Source: Streptomyces lichenis (lineage in GTDB: Bacteria > Actinomycetota > Actinomycetes > Streptomycetales > Streptomycetaceae). From it: a stretch of 64,000 nucleotides of DNA. How positions within the stretch are numbered: the stretch's first letter is position 1; each line of letters starts with the position of its first letter. Of this stretch, positions 51,737 through 58,979 are shown piece after piece. The stretch covers positions 186,001 through 250,000 of the forward strand of contig NZ_JALPTH010000007.1 of NCBI RefSeq assembly GCF_023218175.1. Direction: 5' to 3'. The notes beneath the pieces are model-generated. The model had not been told where the DNA came from. It made no database searches and saw nothing but the letters and a program-made list of their open reading frames with translations. The translations under genes were made by a program, and so were the position numbers.

Positions 51737-52606
51737 CTAGGCCGCGGTCTGCGAGGCGGCGGCGCCGGGGTCGAGGTCGGCCAGGGTGAGCGGGCGGGCC
51801 GGAGGGTCCGGGAGGGCGATACGGCTGCTGACCGCCAGGTCCGGGCCCGCGTGCAGCAGCTCCCCGGGCTCCAGCAGCCGCCAGTCCGGGTTGTCGTCCA
51901 TCCGCTCGCTCGCCACCACCACCGCGGGCGCCCCGGCCAGTTCGCCGGAGTGGACCCGCATCCGGCCCCGCTCCCCGCTGTGGTCCAGATGGCGGTCGCC
52001 GTGGTGGCCGCCGGGCCCGCGCTCCAGCACGTACAGCCGATGCGTCCGGGGATAGCGCAGCGCCCACAGCTCGTGCGGGGTGGTCAGCACCAGGTTCAGC
52101 GCGAACACCGGCAGCCGCTCGGCGATCCAGCGGGCCGCCGACTCGATGCCCCGGCCGACGTCCCCGCCGTTCGCCCGGACCTCCTTGGTGATCAGGGCGA
52201 AGAAGCGCTCCGAGTCGGTGTCCCCGGCCACCAGCGCGCGCTCCGGCCCGAGGCGGGCGTCGATCTCCCGCTCCTCCCCGATGACGCCGTTGTGCGCGAA
52301 GAGCCGTCCGTCCTGGAGGAACGGGTGCGTGTTGCGGGCCTCCAGCCGCCCGGTGGAGGCGTACCGGACATGCGCGAGGAACGTCGCCGAGCGGACCCGG
52401 CGCGCCTCCTCGGCGAACGCCCGGTCCCGGTACGCGGCGAGCGGCGCCCGGTCCACCGACGGCGTACCGTCGCCGCCGAACCAGCCGAGGCCCGTCCCGT
52501 CCGGGTCCCGGTGGCTCTGGTCGCGCAGGCTGTCGGGCGCGTCCAGCAGCCAGAAGGTGGCATGGGTGCGGTGCGGGGCGCTGCTCAGGCCGAACAACCG
52601 GCACAT
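51737..52606 (-). CDS. Class II (Ntn-type) glutamine amidotransferase, EgtC/YafJ-like
   Basis: A 289-residue Ntn hydrolase. The nucleophile is Cys2 (MCRLFGLSS), exposed after Met removal. Further signatures are [53 protein letters not shown] and [11 protein letters not shown]. It has no synthase domain, like YafJ and EgtC, which hydrolyse gamma-glutamyl bonds; EgtC acts in ergothioneine synthesis. No other ergothioneine genes are present. It lies 41 bp downstream of the glutamate decarboxylase gene on the same strand, so a gamma-glutamyl to glutamate to GABA route is conceivable. GAGGAG precedes the ATG. Confidence 0.9.
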   Translation of the reverse strand: MCRLFGLSSAPHRTHATFWLLDAPDSLRDQSHRDPDGTGLGWFGGDGTPSVDRAPLAAYRDRAFAEEARRVRSATFLAHVRYASTGRLEARNTHPFLQDGRLFAHNGVIGEEREIDARLGPERALVAGDTDSERFFALITKEVRANGGDVGRGIESAARWIAERLPVFALNLVLTTPHELWALRYPRTHRLYVLERGPGGHHGDRHLDHSGERGRMRVHSGELAGAPAVVVASERMDDNPDWRLLEPGELLHAGPDLAVSSRIALPDPPARPLTLADLDPGAAASQTAA

Positions 52607-52647
52607 GGGGTCTCCTCGGGGCGGGCGGGGGGTGTGTCAGGGGGCGT

Positions 52648-54078
52648 TCAGTGGCGGCCGGCTCGCCGGGGGTTCCTGGTCTCGGCGCCGTGCGCGAACC
52701 CGCCGGCGTCCTCGGCGCTGCGCTGGGGCGCGTGCTGCCGCTCCAGCCGCCCCAGCACCCGCCGCAGGTCCTCCAGGAGCAGGTCGGCCAGGTCGTGACC
52801 GAAGCCGTTGCGGACCACGATCCGCAGCACCGCCAGGTCCTCGCGGTCCTTGGGGAAGGTGTACGCCGGGACCAGCCAGCCGCGCTCCCGCAGCGCGGCG
52901 GAGACGTCGAACACGCTGTAGGCGTCCACGCCCTCCTTCACCCGGAAGGCGAACACCGGGGCCTCGCTCCCGTCGGTCAGCAGCTCGAACGCGCCCAGCT
53001 CGGCGATCCGGGCCGCCAGCCGGGTCGCCACGTCCCGGCAGGTCTGCTGGACCCGGCGGTAGCCCTCCACCCCGAGGCGCAGGAAGGTGTAGTACTGCGC
53101 CACCACCTGGGCGCCCGGGCGGGAGAAGTTCAGCGCGAAGGTGGGCATGTCCCCGCCCAGGTAGTTGACGTGGAAGACCAGGTCGTCGGGGAGCGCCTCG
53201 GCGTCCCGCCACAGCGCCCAGCCCACGCCCGGCATCACCAGCCCGTACTTGTGCCCGGAGGTGTTGATCGAGGCCACCCGGCGCACCCGGAAGTCCCACT
53301 CAAGGTCCGGGTCCAGGAAGGGCGCGATCATGGCGCCCGAGGCGCCGTCCACATGGACCGGCACGTCGACGCCGGTCCGCTCTTGGAGCTCGTCCAGCGC
53401 GGCCGCGATCGCGGCCACCGGCTCGTAGCTGCCGTCGAAGGTGGAGCCGAGCACCGCGACCACCCCGATGGTGTTCTCGTCGCAGTGCGGCAGGGCCGTC
53501 TCGGCGGTCAGGTGGTAGCGGTCGCCCTCCAGCGGTACGTAGCGCGGCTCCACCTCGAAGTACTCGGCGAACTTCTCCCAGCAGATCTGCACATTGGCGC
53601 CCATCACCAGGTTGGGCCGGTCCGCCGGCTTCCCCTCGGCTCGGCGCCGCTGCTGCCAGCGCCGCTTTAGCGCCAGCCCGGCGAGCATCGCCGCCTCACT
53701 GGAACCGGTGGTCGAGCAGCCGATCACATGGCGCGGGTCCTCCGCGTGCCAGAGCCGGGCCAGCATGTGCACACAGCGCAGCTCCAGCTCGGCGGTCTGC
53801 GGGTACTCGTCCTTGTCGATCATGTTCTTGTCCGCGCACTCCGCCATCAGCCGCAGCGCGTGCGGATCGGCCCAGGTGGTCACGAACGTGGCGAGGTTCA
53901 GCCGGGCGTTGCCGTCCAGCATCAGCTCGTCGTGGACCAGCTGGTACGCCGTGTCCGGCTCCATCGGCCCCTCGGGCAGGGCGTAGCGCGGGACCGAGAC
54001 GGGCTCCCGGCTGAAGATCGGGTTCAGCTCCACGTCGCGGCTCGTGCGCGCGTCCCTGCGGCCATGGTTGAGGGCCAT
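52648..54078 (-). CDS. gad: Glutamate decarboxylase (PLP-dependent)
   Basis: A 476-residue group II decarboxylase. The PLP lysine is Lys277 in INTSGHKYGLV, preceded by HVDGASGAM (Asp244 binds the pyridine nitrogen). Other conserved parts are NLATFVTTWADPHALRLM, GCSTTGSSEAAMLAGLALKR and HVNYLGGDMPTFALNFSRPG. It converts glutamate to GABA with proton consumption, contributing to acid tolerance and GABA metabolism. No GABA antiporter is adjacent. GGAAGGACG lies before the ATG at 54076-54078; a GTG just before (VMALNHG) is a minor alternative. First gene of a probable operon with the amidotransferase. Confidence 0.94.
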   Translation of the reverse strand: MALNHGRRDARTSRDVELNPIFSREPVSVPRYALPEGPMEPDTAYQLVHDELMLDGNARLNLATFVTTWADPHALRLMAECADKNMIDKDEYPQTAELELRCVHMLARLWHAEDPRHVIGCSTTGSSEAAMLAGLALKRRWQQRRRAEGKPADRPNLVMGANVQICWEKFAEYFEVEPRYVPLEGDRYHLTAETALPHCDENTIGVVAVLGSTFDGSYEPVAAIAAALDELQERTGVDVPVHVDGASGAMIAPFLDPDLEWDFRVRRVASINTSGHKYGLVMPGVGWALWRDAEALPDDLVFHVNYLGGDMPTFALNFSRPGAQVVAQYYTFLRLGVEGYRRVQQTCRDVATRLAARIAELGAFELLTDGSEAPVFAFRVKEGVDAYSVFDVSAALRERGWLVPAYTFPKDREDLAVLRIVVRNGFGHDLADLLLEDLRRVLGRLERQHAPQRSAEDAGGFAHGAETRNPRRAGRH

Positions 54079-54243
54079 CACTCGACGTCCTTCCACGCGT
54101 ACGGCGGCCCGGCGGATGCCCGGCGCCCCCCAGCGGCCTTCCCCCCGGCGCCCCGCCTTCCGCGGCCGCCGCCCATTCCCCCCGCCAATGGCCCACACCC
54201 GGGCCGCCCGGCGGCCTCCGGCCGGCGCAGCGCACGCACCCGG

Positions 54244-54293
54244 CGGCGGGCGGAACGGGGGCAAGGGCACCCCCGGCCCCCGTCCGCCCGCCG
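54244..54293 (-). terminator. Imperfect long hairpin after the short rodlin-like gene
   Basis: 54244-54261 pairs with 54277-54293 over 17 bp with one bulged A. It begins nine bases past the stop codon of the minus-strand gene at 54302, which suits a terminator and separates it from the decarboxylase operon. Confidence 0.7.
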
Positions 54294-54301
54294 GGGGCGG
54301 C

Positions 54302-54523
54302 TCAGCGGGTGCGCATCCCGTCCAGCGCCCGCAGGTCGCCCTCGCCCAGCGCCCGCCCGGCGGTGTGCCCGTTCCCGGCGGCGCCGGTGTTCCCGTACGA
54401 CTGGGTGGAGAAGTTGCCGTTCTGGGTCCGCACCTCCCCGTCCCCGACCGCCGCCGCCACCGGGGCCGCGGCGCCCACCACCGCCGCGGCCAGTCCCGCC
54501 GCCGCGAGAACCCTCTTCAGCAT
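54302..54523 (-). CDS. Short rodlin-like secreted protein
   Basis: A 73-residue secreted protein. The signal peptide (MLKRVLAAAGLAAAVVGAAA) and the start of the mature part, AVGDGEVRTQNGNFSTQSYG, closely match the rodlin at 35.4 kb (AVGDGEISTQNGNFSTQSYG). The remaining 80 residues of a rodlin, with both cysteines, are absent; the tail (NGHTAGRALGEGDLRALDGM) is unrelated. GGAAGGAC precedes the ATG, so it is likely translated. Either it is a truncated paralogue with a new tail or a member of a short-rodlin-like family on hyphal surfaces. Confidence 0.82.
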   Translation of the reverse strand: MLKRVLAAAGLAAAVVGAAAPVAAAVGDGEVRTQNGNFSTQSYGNTGAAGNGHTAGRALGEGDLRALDGMRTR

Positions 54524-54916
54524 GTGTCCGTCCTTCCGTCTCGGGCCGTCCGGGCCTGCCCCGGCCGGCCGCTGTCCGTGCACCCGGCGGGACGGCGCCC
54601 ACCGGATCTGCCGGTTTCCCCAACGGCGCCGCGCCGCGGGACGTACGCCGGATTCACCCGTTCGCACCCCTTTTCCGGCTCCCCGGCCCCGGCGCCCCGC
54701 CCGCTCGCTCGGCGGGGCAGGCATGAACGGCACGCCGTCGGGCACCCGCTCCCCAGGCCCCGCCGCGTTCCCCCGTCGCGGCGGGGCCCCATCCGTCCCC
54801 TTCACCGGGCCCGGGCGCACCCGCCGGGCCGGCCTCCGGTGTCCGCCGTGCCCCCGGCCGCCGGGGTGGCGCGGGTGGCGGGCAGGGGGCACGGTGACCG
54901 TAGGAGAGGAGCGGTC
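54524..54916. other. Divergent spacer, 393 bp, no gene
   Basis: The spacer separates the short rodlin-like gene from a SpoIIE phosphatase gene. GC-rich with a modestly less GC-rich stretch near 54645-54680. AGGAGAGGAG at 54903-54912 is the ribosome-binding site for the phosphatase gene. I see no other structure. Confidence 0.45.
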
Positions 54917-57013
54917 ATGGGCGGCACGCAGGACGGTCCCGCCGACCGCGGCGGGGCGGGCGGAGTCGGGGCGGTGAATTCCGGCCCGGCGGGCGGGCTG
55001 CTCGATGTGCTCGGCCTCGGTGCCGTCGTCGTCGACGCCGAGGGCCTGATCGTGCTGTGGAGCCCGCAGGCGGAGGGGCTCTTCGGCTACCGCGCCGAGG
55101 AGGCGCTGGGCCGCTCGGCGGTCGGACTGATGGTGGCCGAGGAGCACCGCGACGAGGTGCTCGCCCTGTTCGCCCAGGTGATGGGCAGCGGCGACCTGTG
55201 GGCCGGGGAGTTCCCGGTACGGGTCAAGGACGGCTCCAGCCGGCTGCTGGAGTTCCGCAACGTCCGGCTGACGGACGCACGGGGGGACCACTTCGCGCTC
55301 GGCCTGTTCACCGAGCAGACCGCGCTGCGCCGGGTCGAGCGGGACCTCGCCCTCTCCGTACGGCTGGTGGAACAGTCGCCCATCGGCCTGGCCGTCCTCG
55401 ACACCGGCCTGCGCTACGTGGGGGTCAACGCGGCCCTCGAACGGCTGCACGGGGTCCCCGCCGACCGGCTGGTGGGCCGCCGGCTCGGCGAGGTCTGGCC
55501 GTCCTCGGTGATCGACGAGACCGTGGAGCGGAACATGCGCGGGGTGCTGGCCACCGGCGCCCCGCTGCTGGACCGCAGGATCGTGGTCCGCCCGCCCGGG
55601 GCGCCCCCCGGGGCCGAGGACCGCGCCTGGTCGGTGTCGCTGTACCGGCTGGACGACGTCGGCGGGCGCGTCCTCGGTGTCGCCATCTCCGTGATCGACG
55701 TCACCGACCGCTACCGCGCCACCCGGGAGGCCGACCGGGCCCGCGACCGGCTGACCCTGGTCGCCGACGCCTCCGTGCGCATCGGCACCACCCTGGACCT
55801 GGAGCAGACCGCCCGCGAACTGGCCGGGGTCGCGGTGCCGGAGCTCGCCGACGTGGCCGCCGTCGACGTCCTGGACGCCGTGCTGGAGGGGCGCCCGGCC
55901 CGGCTGGAGGACGACGGGCCGGCCGTCATCCGGGCGCTCGCCGTAGCCGCCGCCTACCCCACGGTGGCCGTGGAGGCCGCCGACCGGCCGGGGGAGCCCG
56001 CCCACTACGGCGCCGACCGGCTGGTCACCCGCTGTGTGCGCAGCGCCCGCCCGGTGCTGGTCGCCGAGGTGGACGCCGACGCCCTCACCCGGATCGCCCG
56101 CGACGACAAGGCCGTGGCGCTGCTCGCCGAGGCCGGCGTCCACTCCTACCTGGCCGTACCGCTGATCGCCCGCGGCGAGGTGCTGGGCGCCCTGGACCTC
56201 AAACGCGCCCGCAACGAACTGCCGTTCACCGAGGACGACGTGGTGCTGGCGAGCGAGCTGGCCGCCCGGGCCGCCGTCTGCATCGACAACGCCCGCCTCT
56301 ACCGCCAGATGCGCGAGACCGCCCTCACCCTCCAGCGCAGCCTGCTGCCCGAACCGCCCCGCGGCCTCGCCGAACTCCAGGTGGCCTCCCGCTACCAGCC
56401 GGCCGGCGCGGGCAGCGAGGTCGGCGGCGACTGGTTCGACGTCATCCCGCTGGAGGGCCGCCGCACCGCGCTGGTGGTCGGGGACGTGATGGGCAGCGGC
56501 ATCAACGCGGCCACCACCATGGGCCGGCTGCGCACCGCCACCCAGACCCTGGCGCGGCTCGCGCTGGAGCCGGCCGAGCTGCTGCGCCACCTCGACGAGA
56601 TCACCAGCGGCCTCGACCCCTCCCTCGCCACCTGCGTGTACGCGGTCTACGACCCGGCCGCCGGCCGGGCCTGCGTCGCCACCGCCGGGCACCCGCCGCC
56701 GGTGCTGATCCGCGCGGGCGAACGCCCCCGGCTGCTGGACCTGCCCGTCGGCCCCCCGCTGGGCGTGGGCGGCGTCCCGTTCGACTCGGCCTGCGTCCCC
56801 CTCGGCCCCGGCGACCGGCTCGTCCTCTACACCGACGGGCTGGTGGAGACCCGCGACCAGGACATCGACACCCGCCTTGAGGCCCTGCTCACCCTGCTCG
56901 CCGACGAGGGCGACGCCTCCCTGGAGACCACCTGCGACCGCCTGCTGCGCGAACTGCGCCACCCGGCCAACCACGACGACGTCGCCCTGCTGCTGGCCCG
57001 GGTCGAGCCGTAG
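54917..57013 (+). CDS. PAS-PAS-GAF-SpoIIE (PP2C) serine phosphatase
   Basis: A 698-residue cytosolic phosphatase. Two PAS domains (about 25-140: GAVVVDAEGLIVLWSPQAEG; about 150-275: IGLAVLDTGLRYVGVNAALE), a GAF domain (about 295-455) and the PP2C domain (about 465-697) with GGDWFD, GDVMGSGINAA, TAGHPPPVLI, YTDGLVE and the closing DDVALL. The PAS domains may bind a flavin, heme or another ligand, but no diagnostic residues are evident. Targets would be phosphorylated STAS proteins. The ATG follows AGGAGAGGAG. It stands alone, not linked to an ATPase or STAS gene. Confidence 0.92.
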   Translation: MGGTQDGPADRGGAGGVGAVNSGPAGGLLDVLGLGAVVVDAEGLIVLWSPQAEGLFGYRAEEALGRSAVGLMVAEEHRDEVLALFAQVMGSGDLWAGEFPVRVKDGSSRLLEFRNVRLTDARGDHFALGLFTEQTALRRVERDLALSVRLVEQSPIGLAVLDTGLRYVGVNAALERLHGVPADRLVGRRLGEVWPSSVIDETVERNMRGVLATGAPLLDRRIVVRPPGAPPGAEDRAWSVSLYRLDDVGGRVLGVAISVIDVTDRYRATREADRARDRLTLVADASVRIGTTLDLEQTARELAGVAVPELADVAAVDVLDAVLEGRPARLEDDGPAVIRALAVAAAYPTVAVEAADRPGEPAHYGADRLVTRCVRSARPVLVAEVDADALTRIARDDKAVALLAEAGVHSYLAVPLIARGEVLGALDLKRARNELPFTEDDVVLASELAARAAVCIDNARLYRQMRETALTLQRSLLPEPPRGLAELQVASRYQPAGAGSEVGGDWFDVIPLEGRRTALVVGDVMGSGINAATTMGRLRTATQTLARLALEPAELLRHLDEITSGLDPSLATCVYAVYDPAAGRACVATAGHPPPVLIRAGERPRLLDLPVGPPLGVGGVPFDSACVPLGPGDRLVLYTDGLVETRDQDIDTRLEALLTLLADEGDASLETTCDRLLRELRHPANHDDVALLLARVEP

Positions 57014-57086
57014 CACCCGGAAACCGGCCCCGGCCTGGCCGGTTCCCGGTTTCCTCCGGGGGCGGGCGCGCCTAACCTCGGGAGGC

Positions 57087-57473
57087 ATGGTGCATGTACT
57101 GGGCAGCAGGATCCTGTTGAGCCCCCGCGACCCGGAGCGGTCGCGGGACTTCTACGGCCGGGTACTCGGCCTCGCCGTCTACCGGGAGTTCGGTACCGGA
57201 CCGGAGCGCGGCACCGTCTACTTCCTGGGCGGGGGCTTCCTGGAGGTCTCCGGCCGCGCCCAGGAACCGCCCTCGCCGAACCTGCGGCTCTGGGTCCAGG
57301 TGGACGACGCCCAGGCCGCCCACGAGGAGCTGCGCGAGCGCGGTGCGGAGGTGCTGCGGCCGCCGAAGAAGGAGCCCTGGGGGCTCGTCGAGATGTGGCT
57401 CAGCGACCCGGACGGTGTGCAGATCGCCGTGGTGGAGGTCCCCGAGGACCACCCTCTGCGCTACCGGCCCTGA
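57087..57473 (+). CDS. VOC-family protein (glyoxalase-like)
   Basis: A 128-residue vicinal oxygen chelate protein with one beta-alpha-beta pair of modules: SRILLSPRDPERSRDFYGRV, VYFLGGGFLEVSG, LRLWVQVDDAQAAHEELRER and MWLSDPDGVQIAVVEVPEDH. The final Glu in VVEVP and other possible metal ligands are present. Substrate unknown. GGGAGG precedes the ATG. Its last 13 bases overlap the 3' end of the MerR gene on the other strand, which may link their expression. Confidence 0.88.
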   Translation: MVHVLGSRILLSPRDPERSRDFYGRVLGLAVYREFGTGPERGTVYFLGGGFLEVSGRAQEPPSPNLRLWVQVDDAQAAHEELRERGAEVLRPPKKEPWGLVEMWLSDPDGVQIAVVEVPEDHPLRYRP

Positions 57474-58207
57474 GCCGGGGAGGGGGCGGCCGCCCCCGGC
57501 GCCCCCGGGTGCTCCAGGAAGGCGTGCAGGGCGGCCGACGCGGCCAGGCAGCGCAGGCTCCGCCGGGTCACCTCGCGGTCCCGGCGGCCCAGTTCGGCCA
57601 GCACCCGGTCCGGGCTGCCGGTCTCCCGCAGCTCGGCCAGGACCGCCTCGATGGTGGCCAGCGGGTGGTGCGCCCGCCGCAGCAGCGCCACCACCCGGGC
57701 CGCGTGCAGCTCGGTCCGGCCGTAGCGCCGGTAGCCGGTGCCCGCCTCGCGCTCCGGCCGCAGCAGCCCCCGCGCCTCCCACAGCCGCAGCACCGGCGGA
57801 CGCACCCCGACCATCCGGGCCGCCTCGCCGATCCGCAGCGCACGACGCCCGGCCACCGGCTCCACCGGGCCGTCCGCCAGCACCACGCTCAGCGCGGTGT
57901 GCAGCGCGGCCAGCTCCGCGCGCTCCCGGTCCAGCGCGGCGTGGCCCGCGTCCAGTGCGGCCAGCGCCGTCTCCAGCTCGCCCGAGCACACCGCCCGCAT
58001 CACCGTGCGGGCGGTCGGCCAGCCGTACCCGGCCGCCACCTCCCGCAGCGCCGCCAGCGCCACCCGGTGCGCCTCGGTGAAGACCCGGTACCCGCCCGCG
58101 CTGCGCCCCGCGGGCGGCAGCAGCCCGTCGTCGGCGTAGCCGCGGATCCGCTGCGCCGACACCCCCGCCGAGCGCGCCAGGTCGCCGACCCGCAGCCCGT
58201 CCGCCAT
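57461..58207 (-). CDS. Double MerR-type regulator (two HTH domains in one chain)
   Basis: A 248-residue DNA-binding protein with two complete MerR winged helix domains. The first (about 4-65) reads RVGDLARSAGVSAQRIRGYA and GLLPPAGRSAGGYRVFTEAH; the second (about 125-185) reads RIGEAARMVGVRPPVLRLWE and GLLRPEREAGTGYRRYGRTE. A helical linker (about 70-120) joins them. No cysteine-metal sensor or ligand domain follows. Most MerR proteins have one such domain and dimerise, so this resembles a covalent dimer. The ATG at 58205-58207 opens the first domain. It converges with the VOC gene. Confidence 0.88.
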   Translation of the reverse strand: MADGLRVGDLARSAGVSAQRIRGYADDGLLPPAGRSAGGYRVFTEAHRVALAALREVAAGYGWPTARTVMRAVCSGELETALAALDAGHAALDRERAELAALHTALSVVLADGPVEPVAGRRALRIGEAARMVGVRPPVLRLWEARGLLRPEREAGTGYRRYGRTELHAARVVALLRRAHHPLATIEAVLAELRETGSPDRVLAELGRRDREVTRRSLRCLAASAALHAFLEHPGAPGAAAPSPAQGR

Positions 58208-58275
58208 GACCGCCTCCGTCCCCTCCGGGCCGCCGCCCGATCCGGCGCCCGTCTCTTCCGGCAGGGTTGAGACAT

Positions 58276-58300
58276 AACGGACACCTATCGCCGGTATTCC
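58276..58300 (-). promoter_or_regulatory. Candidate ECF-type promoter (GGAAT-N17-GTT) upstream of double MerR gene
   Basis: On the minus strand GGAAT (complement of 58296-58300) and GTT (complement of 58276-58278) are 17 bases apart. That resembles SigR-type promoters (GGAAT-N18-GTT), one base short. The start codon lies about 70 bases downstream. Confidence 0.28.
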
Positions 58301-58426
58301 GCGGCCTGCCTCGGCCAACCCTCCCACAGCGCTTCAATGAAACAATGAATACCGAGGCCGTCGGCCCGAGTTGGGGTCATGATCGAGGACGGCCGAGACA
58401 TCTGCTCGACCCAGGAGGCGGCAAGA

Positions 58427-58624
58427 GTGAAGTTCGTACTGGAAGTCAGCATCGACAAGGGGAAGACCGCCGAGGACACCGTGGGGGAGCTGGGCCGCAT
58501 CCTGCGCTACTGGGGCGGCAACCTCGGCCACTACGAGCTGAAGCCCGGCGACGGGTCCGCGGTCTACGACTCGGACTACCAGGAGGTCGGCCAGTGGCGC
58601 ATCGACGACGGGGACGCCTCCTGA
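58427..58624 (+). CDS. Small conserved protein, 65 residues
   Basis: VKFVLEVSIDKGKTAEDTVG, then ELGRILRYWGGNLGHYELKP and AVYDSDYQEVGQWRIDDGDA. It looks like a compact alpha/beta fold with a strand, one helix and two strands. No signal peptide, no cysteine. CAGGAGG lies eight bases before the GTG at 58427, which decides that start; the frame is open 16 codons further. Codon use is normal for the region. Function unknown; proteins of this size are sometimes phage- or plasmid-related in actinobacteria, with no sign of that here. Confidence 0.72.
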   Translation: MKFVLEVSIDKGKTAEDTVGELGRILRYWGGNLGHYELKPGDGSAVYDSDYQEVGQWRIDDGDAS

Positions 58625-58979
58625 CCCGCGGGAACGGGCCCGGCTCCTGACCCGGGGCCCCGGCCCCGGGAGGTGCGGGGAGGCGCCGGGGCCGGCCGGG
58701 GGGCCGGCTCCGGCGGGCGCCCGGCCGAGGGCGCCACCGGCGGTCGAACGCCATGCGAACGACCGGACGCCAATGACCGGTTTTCGCCGCTCCGGTAGGA
58801 AAGTGATCGGCTCGGTGGTGAACTGTGCAGAAATGGTGGCGTCTTGTGGTCGACGGGGTGGACGCGCCCCGGCGAAGCGGGAAGGCGGGTTGTCGGTGGC
58901 GCGGTAAGTGCGGGATGGTGGTCCGGAACCTGACTTCCAACGGAAGGTGAAGAGGCCCGCTCCAGGCGGCCTCGGGACC
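58625..58979. other. Spacer upstream of the B12/STAS module, 355 bp
   Basis: The region from about 58780 to 58850 is less GC-rich and probably contains the promoter of the module. Inverted repeats of ccccggg type occur around 58655-58700 and may end the preceding small gene. Alternative GTG starts for the phosphatase lie at 58908 and in the following 40 bases. No separate gene seen. Confidence 0.45.
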
